From positions 1 to 64,000 of the forward strand of contig CAIVJW010000449.1 of assembly GCA_903906315.1 (NCBI GenBank): 64,000 bases of DNA, given 5' to 3'. The position numbers and the translations under genes were made by a program. Shown here one piece after another: positions 1-10,413 of this stretch. The notes beneath the pieces are model-generated. The model did no database searches, had not been told where the DNA came from, and was given only the letters and a program-made list of their open reading frames with translations. Numbering within the stretch: the first letter of the stretch is position 1; the number at the start of each line of letters is the position of its first letter. Source of the stretch: an uncultured delta proteobacterium. GTDB lineage: Bacteria; Myxococcota_A; Polyangia; Polyangiales; Polyangiaceae.

Positions 1-245
1 ACTGAGTGTTCGAGGTGATCTCGTCCAGCACGGAGGCCACCGACCGCGGCAAGAAGATGCGCATCTACCGGCGCGAGGGCGTCCGGCACCTGTGGCTGCT
101 CTGCCCGTCGCCGCGCACGCTCGAGGTCTATCGCCTCGAGGCCGGGCGCTACTCGCTTCTCGACACGTTCGAGGGCGACGACGTCGTGCGCGCCGAGCCG
201 TTCGACGCGATCGAGCTCGCGCTCGCGGTGCTCTGGCAGGGCTAG
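1..245 (+). pseudogene. Uma2-family (DUF820) nuclease-like gene, broken C-terminal part
   Basis: The readable part from 6 to 245 matches the C-terminal half of Uma2/DUF820 proteins, a PD-(D/E)XK-like family: EVISSSTEATDRGKKM, then RHLWLL and RTLEVYRLE. The family normally reads PDWVCEVLSPST here. The codon just before the GTG at 6 is TGA (3-5), exactly where the family has Trp, so a single TGG-to-TGA change would explain the break. The catalytic Asp lies upstream, outside the window. The remaining frame could start at GTG 6, but that product would lack half the fold. An unrelated transposase remnant begins in another frame right after the stop at 245. Confidence 0.6.
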
Positions 246-425
246 GCACCGAGGTGCCAGGGGCGCATGCGCCTCTGCGCGATGGTCACCGAGCGCGCGA
301 TCATCCGGCGCTTCCTCGCCGGGGTCGGGGAGTTGGTCGAGATGCCGGAGCGGTCGCCGAGCCGCCGGCTGCCGTATTGGAAGTCCGTGGTGATGCGCCG
401 CAAGGCCACGGGCGACGCGCAGTAG
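246..425 (+). pseudogene. C-terminal remnant of an IS91-type transposase
   Basis: The frame from 246 to the TAG at 423-425 reads CQGRMRLCAMVTERAIIRRF and later RSPSRRLPYWKS. This is the tail typical of IS91-type (Y2, HUH) transposases of Deltaproteobacteria, where a CPxCxGRMRL zinc-like knuckle precedes the C-terminal helix. The first Cys of the knuckle is replaced by Ala, and everything upstream is missing: the preceding in-frame codon is the stop of the Uma2 remnant. A 52-residue ORF could start at ATG 267 but is very unlikely to be a functional gene. It is a different copy, on the opposite strand, from the longer transposase pseudogene further right. Confidence 0.6.
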
Positions 426-430
426 CCTGA

Positions 431-712
431 TCACCCGTGGGGCGGCGGATCGCCCGCAAAACAAGATACATGCCGCCACTTCGAAGTCGTAACACCAGCG
501 TCGCAGGAATACGCATTCGCCTCGACGCACCCTTTGCCGGCCGCGTAGTCGTCACACGGTACCGCTTCTGGGCGTCGGTCGCGGCGCTGAGGACGAGGGT
601 CGAGGAGAGCCCCGACTCGCCCGTCCGGGCTTGCGTGCTGCCGCTGTTGTTGCTGTTGCTGCATGCCGCGAGGGGCAGCAGCAGGGCCCCGACACCAGAC
701 GCTCGTAGTCAT
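431..712 (-). pseudogene. decayed lipoprotein gene with frameshifts
   Basis: From an ATG at 712 the minus strand reads MTTSVW. After a frame change it reads GALLLPLAACSNSNNSGST, a clean lipoprotein signal with lipobox LAAC and a Ser/Asn linker. After a second frame change near 545-555 it reads a Cys-containing tail (CDDYAAGKGCVEANAYSCD) ending at TGA 431-433. No single frame holds all parts. The apparent glutamine run in one frame is only the out-of-frame reading of the SNSNNS linker. The frame joins are my inference. The protein family is not recognised. Confidence 0.4.
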
Positions 713-759
713 CGCCCTGGCTCCTTGCTGCTTCACCCTGTCCACCCGGCGCATCGAGC

Positions 760-2047
760 TCATGGGCTTCGATGAGGCCTACCGTCGGATGCGCTTCGTC
801 GGGTCGGATTCGAGCGGGCACACCGCGGCCTTCGCGGGCCCGGGTGGGACCCCACGTCTGCGGCGCCGGCGCCGTCGACCCCGGGGCGGCCGCGTCCTCC
901 GCTACGGCGACAGCTCGCCGGGGTTGGCGCGGGGCGGGGACCGCGCGCCGGTGGGCGCTGGCTTTCCGGTGCACCGCCGCGCTCGATGCCGAGGGGGTGG
1001 AGGATGCGCCGGATCTCGGCCGGGTCGGTGATGGCGGCGAGCGGCCGGAGGCGGCCGTGGCACGCAGGACTGGCGAGGACGTCGACGTCGCAGGTGCGTC
1101 GGAGCAGGCGCCCAGTCGAGCCTCGGTGAGGTCGCGGTCAGCAGGCCGTCGAGGAGGCGCGTCGCAGGCCGGACCGTGATCGGGTTCACGCCGAGGACGT
1201 CGACGTCGACGGGCACGTTCCTCGGTGCGGGCGCGGGCCCCGGCGGTGCAATCGCGCGCGGCGCGGGGGAAGCCGCAAACGCGGACGACGGCCCCAGGGA
1301 CGACAGCGCCTGCTGCTGCGGGCTTGGGAGTTTCGGTGCCGGGCGCGGGTCCGACTCGGCCGGTGCGGGCGCGCTCGAGACCGGGAGGGCTCGAGCCGGC
1401 ACGCCCGGCGGGCACGTCGGCGTGACCGAGAGCGACGGCCTGCGCGGCACCACCGCGGCGCGGCGCTTCGAGTGGGGCGCGAGGACGCCGTGGTAGCGAG
1501 CGAGCGGGTAGCGGGGCGGCGGTACCAGGGCCGCGAGCCGCGCGAGGAGCTCGACGGGGGTCATGATCCGGTGCGTGGCGCGCCGGGTCGGGACCTTCAG
1601 CCGGTACGTGACGCAGCCGTCGGCGAGGAGCTCGAGGCGCTCGTGCGCGAAGGCCGGGCGCGCGCAGTACCGCAACAGGCGCTCGCGGGCTGCGTCCTCA
1701 TCGGCGGCGATGCGCACGGCGGCCTGCACGTTGAACCCCGCGTGCTCGGCGGTGAATGGGCCCGGGCGGCGCGCGAACCGCGCTTCATCTGGTGAGCGCT
1801 CGGTGCCGGCGTCCGTTCGACCCGCGCCCCGGTGCTCGAAGGTGCCGCCTCGAAGCGCGACGGCCGCGCACGCGTCGATGGCCGTCTGTGGCGCCGGCTC
1901 GGTGCTGCCGAAGCGGTGGTCGATCACCTCCTGGGCGGAGGCCGCCGCGCCGTCGGCGCAGGCCCGCGCGACGTGGGGCCTGAGCGGTGCGGTCAGCCCT
2001 CGCAGAAGGACCGGACCTCGGGGTCCATCGACCCCTTCGGCGAGCGT
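760..2047 (-). pseudogene. IS91-type (Y2/HUH) transposase, frameshifted
   Basis: The 5' part starts after a stop at 2048-2050 and includes EHAGFNVQAAVRIAADE, LLRYCARPAFAHERLELL and LARYHGVLAPHSKRR, blocks characteristic of IS91-type transposases. After a Pro/Ala-rich stretch, LDW near 1115 should continue into LLRRTCDVDVLA. The DNA shifts frame at about 1108-1114, consistent with a 2-bp loss or 1-bp gain. The rest (SPACHGRLRPLAAI, EIRRILHPLGIE) is in a second frame that ends at TGA 760-762. The first Cys of the CPxC knuckle is Ser. The N-terminal zinc-finger region and a start are not recognisable. The element is therefore dead; I did not find its termini. Confidence 0.7.
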
Positions 2048-2302
2048 CTAGCTACCGCCGACCGCCCCGTCCAGCGCGACCTCGCGGCCCTGCACCTCGA
2101 GGCGGTAGCGCGAGTTGACCGTCTCGATGTAGAAGACCTCGCGGCCCGCGAGCCGCAGCACCCGCTTCACCGGCGTGGTCACGTACTCGTGCATCCCGTC
2201 CGAGAACTCGATGACGACGACCGAGCCTTTTCGCGGTGCACGGACGAGTCGACCCACGACGGCGCGCGACCCTCGTCCGAGCTTGCGGAGCACGACCTGC
2301 AC
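2048..2302 (-). CDS. small conserved-looking hypothetical protein
   Basis: 84 residues from a GTG at 2302 (TAG at 2048-2050). The sequence alternates basic and hydrophobic beta-strand-like segments (RAVVGRLVRAPRKGSVVVIE, REVFYIETVNSRYRLEV), suggesting a small all-beta, possibly SH3-like fold. No motif identifies a function. The frame stays open further upstream, but that part looks like compositional read-through, so the GTG is a judgement call; no strong ribosome-binding site is visible. It is divergent from thymidine kinase and abuts the transposase remnant. Confidence 0.45.
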   Translation of the reverse strand: MQVVLRKLGRGSRAVVGRLVRAPRKGSVVVIEFSDGMHEYVTTPVKRVLRLAGREVFYIETVNSRYRLEVQGREVALDGAVGGS

Positions 2303-2645
2303 CCCACGATGGTAGCACGCAGGTCGAGAGCGAGCACAAGCTCGCGCGGGAGTCCATGTCTCGCGGCGCCGCCCGCGCGCTGACCCGCCGCGACCTCGCC
2401 TCCGAGGTCGCCCGCCCTCGGCGCGTAACGGTCCGGAGTCACGAGGTTCTTCCCCGCGCGGAGGCCTCACGCTCCCCGCTCGCGCTGAGGTCGCCTCCGG
2501 CCCGACTCCGCACCCTCCGCGGCCTTCGTAGCGTTTTTCGTTGCGCCCTGCCGGCGACGAGGGCTGATTGCGGCCCGTGTCCGCCGAGGGTGTCCGCGCT
2601 GAGCAGGCCGTCTCCGCCCCGTGCGCCGCGACGAGCTCGGAGCCG
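2303..2645. other. intergenic region between divergent genes
   Basis: About 340 bp between the small minus-strand gene and thymidine kinase. Overlapping open frames here have the Arg/Ala/Pro-rich look of high-GC shadows, and no conserved domain is visible. It presumably holds divergent promoters, but I cannot point to convincing -35/-10 pairs. If thymidine kinase starts at an upstream TTG (2568) or GTG (2577), part of this stretch is coding. Confidence 0.4.
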
Positions 2646-3299
2646 GTGCGCCCTCCGCACCCCGAGGCCTCGCCGTGGCGCCCGCGCTTGCACGGCAGCG
2701 TCGAGGTCATCACCGGCTCGATGTTCAGCGGCAAGACCGAGGAGCTGATCCGCCGCCTCAAGCGCGCCCTCTACGCGCGCCAGAAGGTGCAGGCCTTCAA
2801 GCCGCGCGTCGACGTCCGCTACGACGCCACCCGCATCGTGAGCCACCAGGCGCTCGCGGTGGACGCGGTCGCCGTCGCGACCAGCCAGAGCCTCGAGGCG
2901 CGCGTCGAGGACGGCACCCAGGTCGTCGCCATCGACGAGGCGCAGTTCTTCGACCGCGGCATCGTCGATGTCTGCGAGCGCCTCGCGAACCGGGGCATTC
3001 GCGTCATCGCCGCCGGTCTCGACCAGGACTACCTGGGCCGCCCCTTCCCGCCGATGCCCGAGCTCATGGCCATCGCCGAGGAGGTCACGAAGGTGCACGC
3101 CGTGTGCACCGTGTGCGGCGCGCCGGCGAGCCGCTCGCAACGCCTCATCGCGGAGACGTCGACCGTCCTCGTCGGTGGCGCCGAGGCGTACGAGGCGCGC
3201 TGCCGCATCTGCTTCGTTCCGCGCGACGACCAGCGCACCGTCCACGAGGGCGACGACGACCCGACGCTGGTCGAGCGCCGCCCCCTCCCGGCCGAGTGA
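2646..3299 (+). CDS. tdk: thymidine kinase (type II, TK1-like)
   Basis: Phosphorylates thymidine to dTMP in the pyrimidine salvage pathway, in the cytosol. With the GTG at 2646 the protein has 217 residues: P-loop GSMFSGKT (24-31), DEAQFF with the likely catalytic Glu98, the GLDQDYLGRPF segment of the lasso region, and a structural zinc site from CTVCG and CRIC. These are diagnostic for TK1-type enzymes rather than herpes-type ones. The start is uncertain: GTG 2646 has a weak GAG upstream, TTG 2688 sits just before the conserved core, and earlier starts at 2568 and 2577 would add a non-conserved leader. It converges with the penicillin-binding protein gene. Confidence 0.9.
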   Translation: MRPPHPEASPWRPRLHGSVEVITGSMFSGKTEELIRRLKRALYARQKVQAFKPRVDVRYDATRIVSHQALAVDAVAVATSQSLEARVEDGTQVVAIDEAQFFDRGIVDVCERLANRGIRVIAAGLDQDYLGRPFPPMPELMAIAEEVTKVHAVCTVCGAPASRSQRLIAETSTVLVGGAEAYEARCRICFVPRDDQRTVHEGDDDPTLVERRPLPAE

Positions 3300-3338
3300 C
3301 GCGGCGGATTCGCGCGGCGTGGCCGGCCTCGGTCCCGA

Positions 3339-4616
3339 TCAGCGCCGCGCCGTCGACCCGGCGGGCTCGCTCGGGTCGCGCACGCCGGGCGCGTTCTTGT
3401 CGGCGAAGTACACGCGCAGCATGTCGGACGCGAGGTTCGTCGCCTTCACGCGCCACTTCAGGTGGTTCGCGGCGAGCACCGAGATCGCGACCTCGGGCTT
3501 GCGGCTGGGCGCGAAGCCGACGAACCACGTGTAGAACGGCCCGTCGACCGCCCCCTTCGTGAGCGTGCCCGTCTTGCCCGCGATGCGGACGTCCGGCAGG
3601 TACGGCTTGCCCGCGCGATCGTGGAACGACTTGTAGCTCGTGCCCCCGTCGACCGTCGCTTCCATCATGGTCGTGATCGAGGCCGCGGTGCTCTCATCCA
3701 TCACGCGCCGCACGACCTGTCGGGCCGTCGGGCCGTGGTAGACCTCGCCCTCCGAGTCCTTCACCGTCTGCACGATCGAGAGGCGGATCATCTCGCCCGC
3801 GTTGGCGATCGTCGTCACGAGGTTCAGCGCCTGGAACGGCGACATCGTCGAGTTCCAGAACCCCGCGGCCGTGCGCGCGAAGCCGAGCTCGTCGTCCGGG
3901 AACGTCAGCGAGCTCGGCGCGATCTTCACGTCGAACGGCAGATCCTGGCCCCAGCCGAGCCGCGCGGCGACGCTTCCGAGCTTGTCGCGGTCGAGGTTGC
4001 GATCCGCGAGCCTCGCGAACACCGTGTTCAGGCTGCGCCCCATCGCCTGCGCGAGCGTGGCGCACCACTTGTCGCGGCGCTGGTTGTCCACGAGGTCGGC
4101 GGCCTTCAGCGCGTGCTCGCCGCCGGAGTAGCACTGCCGCGTGTTCGGCGTGGCGCCGGCGTGCTCGACGAGCGCCGTCGCGGTGACGATCTTGAAGACG
4201 CTCGCGGTCGGCGCGTTCGCTTCGGTCGCGACGTCGTGGAACGGACCGTCCTCGACGTAGCTCGCCCACGCGAGGATGCGCCCCGTCTTCACGTCCGAGA
4301 GCAGGATCGCGCCCTCGGGCACGTGGCCCGCCCGCAGCAGCGCCAGCGCCGCGCGCTGGTACTTCGTCACGAGCGTGAGCTCGGCCTTCCGGTCGCCGTA
4401 GGCGGGCGCGGTGGCGAGGCTCCCGCGGTCGTCGATCTTGCCCAGATCGAGCTCGGTCAAGGGTGGCGGTGTCACCTGTCGCGTGATGGCCGGCACGCCC
4501 GCAGCCTGCTTCGGCTTCGCGAGCATGTCGGCGAGCTTCGAGTCCTGCTGGCGCAGGAAGGGAAGCGACGCGGCGACCAGGACGACGGCCACGCCGATGG
4601 CGATCCACTGACGCAT
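3339..4616 (-). CDS. penicillin-binding protein, transpeptidase domain
   Basis: 425 residues with one N-terminal membrane anchor (about 5-21), then a periplasmic transpeptidase domain. The active-site triad motifs are all present: SVFK with nucleophile Ser139 and Lys142, SLN at 195-197, and KTGT at 348-351. It would cross-link peptidoglycan. The protein lacks a glycosyltransferase domain and has only a short N-terminal pedestal, so it is closer to a minimal class B or PbpA-like enzyme than to full PBP2/PBP3. It is divergent from the porin gene across about 220 bp. Confidence 0.88.
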   Translation of the reverse strand: MRQWIAIGVAVVLVAASLPFLRQQDSKLADMLAKPKQAAGVPAITRQVTPPPLTELDLGKIDDRGSLATAPAYGDRKAELTLVTKYQRAALALLRAGHVPEGAILLSDVKTGRILAWASYVEDGPFHDVATEANAPTASVFKIVTATALVEHAGATPNTRQCYSGGEHALKAADLVDNQRRDKWCATLAQAMGRSLNTVFARLADRNLDRDKLGSVAARLGWGQDLPFDVKIAPSSLTFPDDELGFARTAAGFWNSTMSPFQALNLVTTIANAGEMIRLSIVQTVKDSEGEVYHGPTARQVVRRVMDESTAASITTMMEATVDGGTSYKSFHDRAGKPYLPDVRIAGKTGTLTKGAVDGPFYTWFVGFAPSRKPEVAISVLAANHLKWRVKATNLASDMLRVYFADKNAPGVRDPSEPAGSTARR

Positions 4617-4839
4617 CGAGGCTCGGGTTAACCTCTACGCTGCCCTCGGGCCAAGAATGCGTGGCCCGATCGTGGTCGGTTCCCGGGCTGGACGGACGCG
4701 GCCTGGCTTGACCCACTTCGCGGACGCATGCGAGCGTGCGCGCGCGCGACGCCGAGTCGTCGCCGTCCCGTCACCATCCGCGCGTACGGGCAGGGCAGAT
4801 CGCCCTCCAACGGCCACGGGGCCTCGGAAGGACACGACC

Positions 4840-6645
4840 ATGAGACTCACCGACAGGACGTTCCTGGGCTTCACCGTCACGCTCGCGTTTGCCGCTCTCG
4901 CGTCGAGCGCCCACGCCCAGCCGGTGCCACCGCCCGTCGCGCCGCCCCCTGCGGCGGTCGCGCCCCCCGCGACGCCGCCCGCAGCGGCTCCGGCCCCCCC
5001 GCCTCCACCCGAAGCGGCCCCGCCGCCTGCTCCGCCCCCGCCCGCGCCGCCGCCCCCTCCGGCGCCTCCGCTCACCGTCGCGGGTCCGCCGCTGCCCCTT
5101 CCGCTTGCGGCGCCCGGCGTCGCGCCGCCGCCGCCTCCGCCTCCCCCCGTGCTCTTCAGCCACGCGCCTCCCGCGGGCCTCGGCGTCGGCCGGGACGGCA
5201 ACCCGCTCGCGGGGTACCACAACGGCCTCTTCTACCTCCGCGACACCGACGACAACTTCCGCCTCTATCTCGGGGGGCGCGCGCAGGTCGACGCGCTCAT
5301 CCCGATGGGCCCCGGCGTCTCCGACACCGCCCTCAAGCCGACGCTCATGATCCGGCGCATCCGCCCGGAGATCTCCGGCGAGATCCTCAAGCGCTGGTCG
5401 TTCATGTTCGCCGGCGACTTCGGCCAGACGGGCATCGACAACGCGCGCGGCACGAACGAGATCCAGGCGGCTCGCCCCGGCGTGGCCCCGAGCGCGACGA
5501 CCGCGCGCTTCGCCTCCGCGCAGGGCACCGCCGTCCGCGCCGCCGTCACCGACGTGTTCCTGAACTACCGCGCGGTCCCCCTCTTCAACTTCCAGATCGG
5601 CCAGTTCGACGCGCCGTTCTCGATGGAGAACCGGACCAGCGACAAGTACCTGCCCTTCATGGAGCGGTCGCTCGCCGTCCGCGCGTTCGGCGTCCCCACC
5701 AACAAGGAGCTCGGCGCGATGCTCTGGGGCGAGGACGAGGGTCGGCACGTCGCCTACGCCGCCGGCGTCTTCGGCGGTGACGGGCAGAACCGCCTCGACG
5801 TCGACAACCGCGCGGACTTCTTCGGCCGCGTGTTCGTCCACCCGCTGTCGACGTTCGGCGGCCCGCTGAAGGACCTGCGCCTCGGCGGCAGCGTCCGCTA
5901 CGGCGAGCGTCAGCAGAGCTTCGTCCAGTACGACTACACCCCGATGACGACCCAGGGGGGCTACGCGTTCTGGAGCCCCATCTACAACGGGTCGAAGGGC
6001 TTCACCCACGTCCTGCCGTCCGGTGGCCAGCTCGGCGCCGCGGGCGAGATCCGCATTCCGGTCGGCGATTTCGACGTCACGAGCGAGCTCATCTACATCA
6101 ACAACCGCACGCGCGAGGCCGTCGAGGGCTTCCAGGCGACGAACACCGAGCGCCTCGGCGCGATGAAGGGCACGGCGTACTACGTCACGCTCGGCTACTG
6201 GCCCTTCGGCCACCGCGACGTCAACGGCATCCCCGGCTACGAGAACCCGGCGCACCTCGACTTCAAGAAGGTCGCGCCGCGCCGGCCGCTCCAGGCGCTG
6301 CAGCTGCTCGTGAAGTGGGAGCAGCTCCACGCGAAGTACGAGAGCGCGAGCCGCGAGGGCACCCCCGACGCCAAGAACGTCGACGGGTCGGTCAAGGTGA
6401 ACGTCCTCGAGCTCGGCGCGAACTACTGGGCCACGAAGCACCTGCGCCTGAGCGTGAACTACGGCCTCAACATGTTCCCCGGCGCAGCGCCCTCGAGCGC
6501 CTCGAAGGCGGGCGATCCGACCTGGAGCTCGGACCAGCGCGCGGTCGCCCCCGGCAACACGATCGACAAGGGCGTGAACGACGACGCGCGCAACACCGCC
6601 TCGGTGCTGCACGAGCTCATGTTCCGGTTCGCCGTGGCGCTGTAG
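4840..6645 (+). CDS. OprP/OprO-type phosphate-selective porin family protein
   Basis: 601 residues. A signal peptide (about 1-26, ending AHA) is followed by some 80 residues almost wholly Pro/Ala, then a barrel domain with [24 protein letters not shown] and [18 protein letters not shown], typical of the porin O/P family. It should form an outer-membrane channel; the ligand cannot be read from sequence. The Pro-rich segment may span the periplasm or bind peptidoglycan (inference). ATG 4840 is preceded by GGAAGGA at a good distance, which decides the start over earlier open codons. A perfect GC-rich inverted repeat (6684-6700) lies just downstream. Confidence 0.8.
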   Translation: MRLTDRTFLGFTVTLAFAALASSAHAQPVPPPVAPPPAAVAPPATPPAAAPAPPPPPEAAPPPAPPPPAPPPPPAPPLTVAGPPLPLPLAAPGVAPPPPPPPPVLFSHAPPAGLGVGRDGNPLAGYHNGLFYLRDTDDNFRLYLGGRAQVDALIPMGPGVSDTALKPTLMIRRIRPEISGEILKRWSFMFAGDFGQTGIDNARGTNEIQAARPGVAPSATTARFASAQGTAVRAAVTDVFLNYRAVPLFNFQIGQFDAPFSMENRTSDKYLPFMERSLAVRAFGVPTNKELGAMLWGEDEGRHVAYAAGVFGGDGQNRLDVDNRADFFGRVFVHPLSTFGGPLKDLRLGGSVRYGERQQSFVQYDYTPMTTQGGYAFWSPIYNGSKGFTHVLPSGGQLGAAGEIRIPVGDFDVTSELIYINNRTREAVEGFQATNTERLGAMKGTAYYVTLGYWPFGHRDVNGIPGYENPAHLDFKKVAPRRPLQALQLLVKWEQLHAKYESASREGTPDAKNVDGSVKVNVLELGANYWATKHLRLSVNYGLNMFPGAAPSSASKAGDPTWSSDQRAVAPGNTIDKGVNDDARNTASVLHELMFRFAVAL

Positions 6646-6683
6646 CCGCGGGACGGATCCTCCGGGCCGCGGCCCGCAAACGA

Positions 6684-6700
6684 GCCCTGCCCGGCAGGGC
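6684..6700. repeat. perfect GC-rich inverted repeat after the porin gene
   Basis: GCCCTGCCCGGCAGGGC is an 8-bp perfect inverted repeat around one central base. It lies 38 bp past the porin stop and 49 bp before phoH. There is no T-run after it, so it is at best a Rho-assisted or processing hairpin. Confidence 0.4.
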
Positions 6701-6748
6701 GGAAGCGACTATCCTCTGCCGGCCGGGCGCGGGAGGCGCCGAGCACGC

Positions 6749-7836
<1,088 letters not shown>

Positions 7837-7840
<4 letters not shown>

Positions 7841-9804
7841 CCACCTCGGTCGCGCCGAGCTCCGCGGAAAGCCCGCTCACGGCCCTCGGTCGCGTCTTCG
7901 ATCGCCTCGCCGCCGATCCTCGCCTCGCCGCCGACGTCGTCGTGCGACCGCACCCGCTGCTCGCCGTCGTGCGCCGCGGCGTTCACTCCGTGCTCGTCGC
8001 GCCCGCCGTCGCGTGGGACGCGGGCCGCGACGCGCTCCGCCCGTTCGCCCACCAGCTCGCCTCCTCCGAGGCGCTGCTCTTGTTGCTCGGGCGGCCCGCC
8101 GAGCTCGACCTCGCGCAGGCGCTGAACCGCGGCCTCGGCTCCCTGCTCACCGCGTCGCCGACCGCCGACGAGCTCTTCGTGGCGCTCCATGGCGCCTTCG
8201 AGCTGCTCGAGGCGAAGGCCCGCTCCGAGAGCCGCGGCAAGTGGCTGAGTCGCTACCGCTACGAGCTCGGCGAGCTCATCGAGATCGCCAAGGCCATCAC
8301 GACCGAGCGCGAGCTCGACAAGCTCCTCGGCCTGATCCTCGAGAAGAGCCGCTTCATCACCGGCGCCGACGCCGGCAGCATCTACGTCGTCGAGGGCGAC
8401 GACCCGGATCCCGGCCGGCGCCTGCTGCGCTTCAAGCTCTCGCAGAACGCCTCGGTCGTCTTCGATTCGCGCGAGTTCACCGTGCCGGTCAGCGCGCGAT
8501 CGATGTCGGGCTACGTCGCGCTGCACAAGAAGCCGCTCGCGATCGCCGACGTCTACGACCTGCCGGCGCAGGCGCCCTACGGCTTCGACCGCTCGTTCGA
8601 CGCGAAGACCAGCTACCGCACCAAGTCCATGCTCTGCGCGCCGCTGCTCTCGCGCGTCGGCGACGTCGTGGGCGTCCTGCAGCTCATCAACAAGAAGCGC
8701 GATCCCGAGCGCCGCCTGCTGACGCCCGAGGACGTCGACGAGCAGGTCATCCCGTTCGACGAGCGCAGCGCGGAGCTGCTCGGCACGCTCGCGTCGCAGG
8801 CCGGAATCTCCCTCGAGAACGCGATCCTCTACGACGAGATCCGCCGCATGCTCGAGGGCTTCGTGCGCGCCAGCGTCGAGGCCATCGAGCAGCGCGATCC
8901 GACGACCAGCGGCCACTCGCGCCGCGTCGCCGACCTCACGCTCGCGCTCGCCCGCGCGGTCGCGGAGACGGACTCGGGCCCCTACCGCGGCATCACCTGG
9001 ACCCGCGACGATCTCCTGGAGCTCGAGTACGCCTCGCTCTTGCACGACTTCGGCAAGATCGGAGTCCGCGAGCAGGTGCTGCTCAAGGCGAAGAAGCTCT
9101 TCCCCGAGGAGCTCGCGACGATCCGCGCCCGCTTCGAGCTCGCCATCCGCGCGCTCGAGGTCGACGTGCTCACCCGCAAGGTCCGGGTGTTCGAGCGCGG
9201 CGCCCCCGCCACGGAGCTCGGGGCGCTCGACCTCGAGCTCGCCGGGCGCCGCGCCGAGCTCGACGCCGGCTTCGAGGCCATCCTCGCCGCCAACGAGCCC
9301 ACCGTCCTGCGCAGCGGCGACTTCGCGCGCATCGAGGCCATCGCGCGCGAGCGCTTCACCGACCTCTCGGGCGCCGTCCGCTTGCTGCTCGAGCCGGCGG
9401 AGCTCGCGAGCCTATCGGTCACGCGCGGATCGCTGACCGACCGCGAGATGGACGAGATCCGCAGCCACGTCACGCACACCTGCCAGTTTCTCTCGCAGAT
9501 CCCCTGGGGCAAGCAGTTTCGCCACGTCGCGCTCATCGCCGGCGCCCACCACGAGCGCCTGAACGGCACCGGCTACCCGAACCGCCTGCGCGCCGAGGAG
9601 ATCCCGCTGCAGTCGAAGCTCATGAGCGTGAGCGACATCTTCGACGCGCTGACCGCCCACGATCGCCCCTACAAGAAGGCCGTACCGATCGACCGCGCGA
9701 TCGACATCTTGCACCTCGAGGTCAAGGACCAGCACATCGACCCCGAGCTCGTGCGCATCTTCGTCGAGGCGCGCGTCTGGATCGCCGCCGGCATCGGGAG
9801 CTGA
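7837..9804 (+). CDS. GAF / HD-GYP-type phosphohydrolase
   Basis: 655 residues. After an uncharacterised N-terminal region, residues about 145-340 form a GAF domain ([19 protein letters not shown], then GSIYVVEG and [12 protein letters not shown]). The HD-GYP-type domain follows: [18 protein letters not shown] (His403-Asp404), [11 protein letters not shown] near 570 and [18 protein letters not shown]. About 165 residues separate the HD and HHE motifs, against some 65 in compact HD-GYP domains, and the motif has Asn where the canonical form has Asp; related GAF-HD proteins show similar features. Likely a cytosolic cyclic-dinucleotide phosphodiesterase, substrate unproven. It overlaps phoH by 4 bp. 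Confidence 0.82.
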
Positions 9805-9816
9805 CGCTCCGAGCGG

Positions 9817-10413
9817 CTACTTCTTGGCGAGCGAGATGGCGGCCTCGCGCACGAGGAGCGCGTCCGGTCCGGCCGCGCGCAGCTCGCCCTCGAGCTTGCC
9901 TTCGACGATGCGCGCAACGACGACGCCCGTCATCGCGCTCGCCGCGGACGGGTCGTCGGGCATCAGCGTCACGCGCACCCACGCGCCGTCCACCTTGCCG
10001 ACGAGCGCCCCGTCGCCGAGCGCGCCCTTGCAGCGCCCGCGCGCCTCGCCCGTGGGCGCGACCGTCAGCGAGATCGTGCCCGCGCCGACCGCGACCTTCC
10101 CTCCGTCCGCGGTGCGCGCCTTGTCCTTGATCTTGGGCGGCAGCGCGAGCGTCGCCTTCTTCGCCTCGTACTTGCCCTCCCAGCTACCCGTGAGCGTGGT
10201 CGCGTTCGCGCCGGCCACGCCCGCCGACGCGGACGCCGAGGGCGTCGCAGCGGCGGAGGCGGCCGCCGCGAGGGCCGCGTCGAGGTCGAGCCCCGTCGGG
10301 CCCGGGCTCGTCACCGGGGGCAGCTCGGTCGGGCGGCGAGGGGGGTCGCCCTCGTCGCACGCGGCCAGCGCGGCGAGCCCGCACGCGAAGACGATCGCCG
10401 CGGCGCTCTTCAT
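9817..10413 (-). CDS. putative lipoprotein
   Basis: 198 residues beginning with a lipoprotein signal (CGLAALAAC, Cys19), then a Pro/Ala/Ser-rich linker to about residue 70 and a compact beta-rich domain (TLTGSWEGKYEAKKATLALP, GEARGRCKGALGDG). The pattern suggests a small beta-barrel or sandwich exposed at an envelope face; no family was recognised. Its ATG overlaps the stop of the upstream methyltransferase by 4 bp, so the two are co-transcribed. It converges with the HD-GYP gene with only 12 bp between the stops. Confidence 0.65.
   Translation of the reverse strand: MKSAAAIVFACGLAALAACDEGDPPRRPTELPPVTSPGPTGLDLDAALAAAASAAATPSASASAGVAGANATTLTGSWEGKYEAKKATLALPPKIKDKARTADGGKVAVGAGTISLTVAPTGEARGRCKGALGDGALVGKVDGAWVRVTLMPDDPSAASAMTGVVVARIVEGKLEGELRAAGPDALLVREAAISLAKK

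Noticed and set aside
640-690. Poly-glutamine-like or CAG-type repeat
   Set aside because: Only one frame reads Gln; another reads a Ser/Asn linker right after a lipobox, which makes better biological sense.
2568-2645. Longer thymidine kinase starting at TTG 2568
   Set aside because: The added residues are not conserved in TK1 enzymes and have shadow-like composition; kept only as an alternative.
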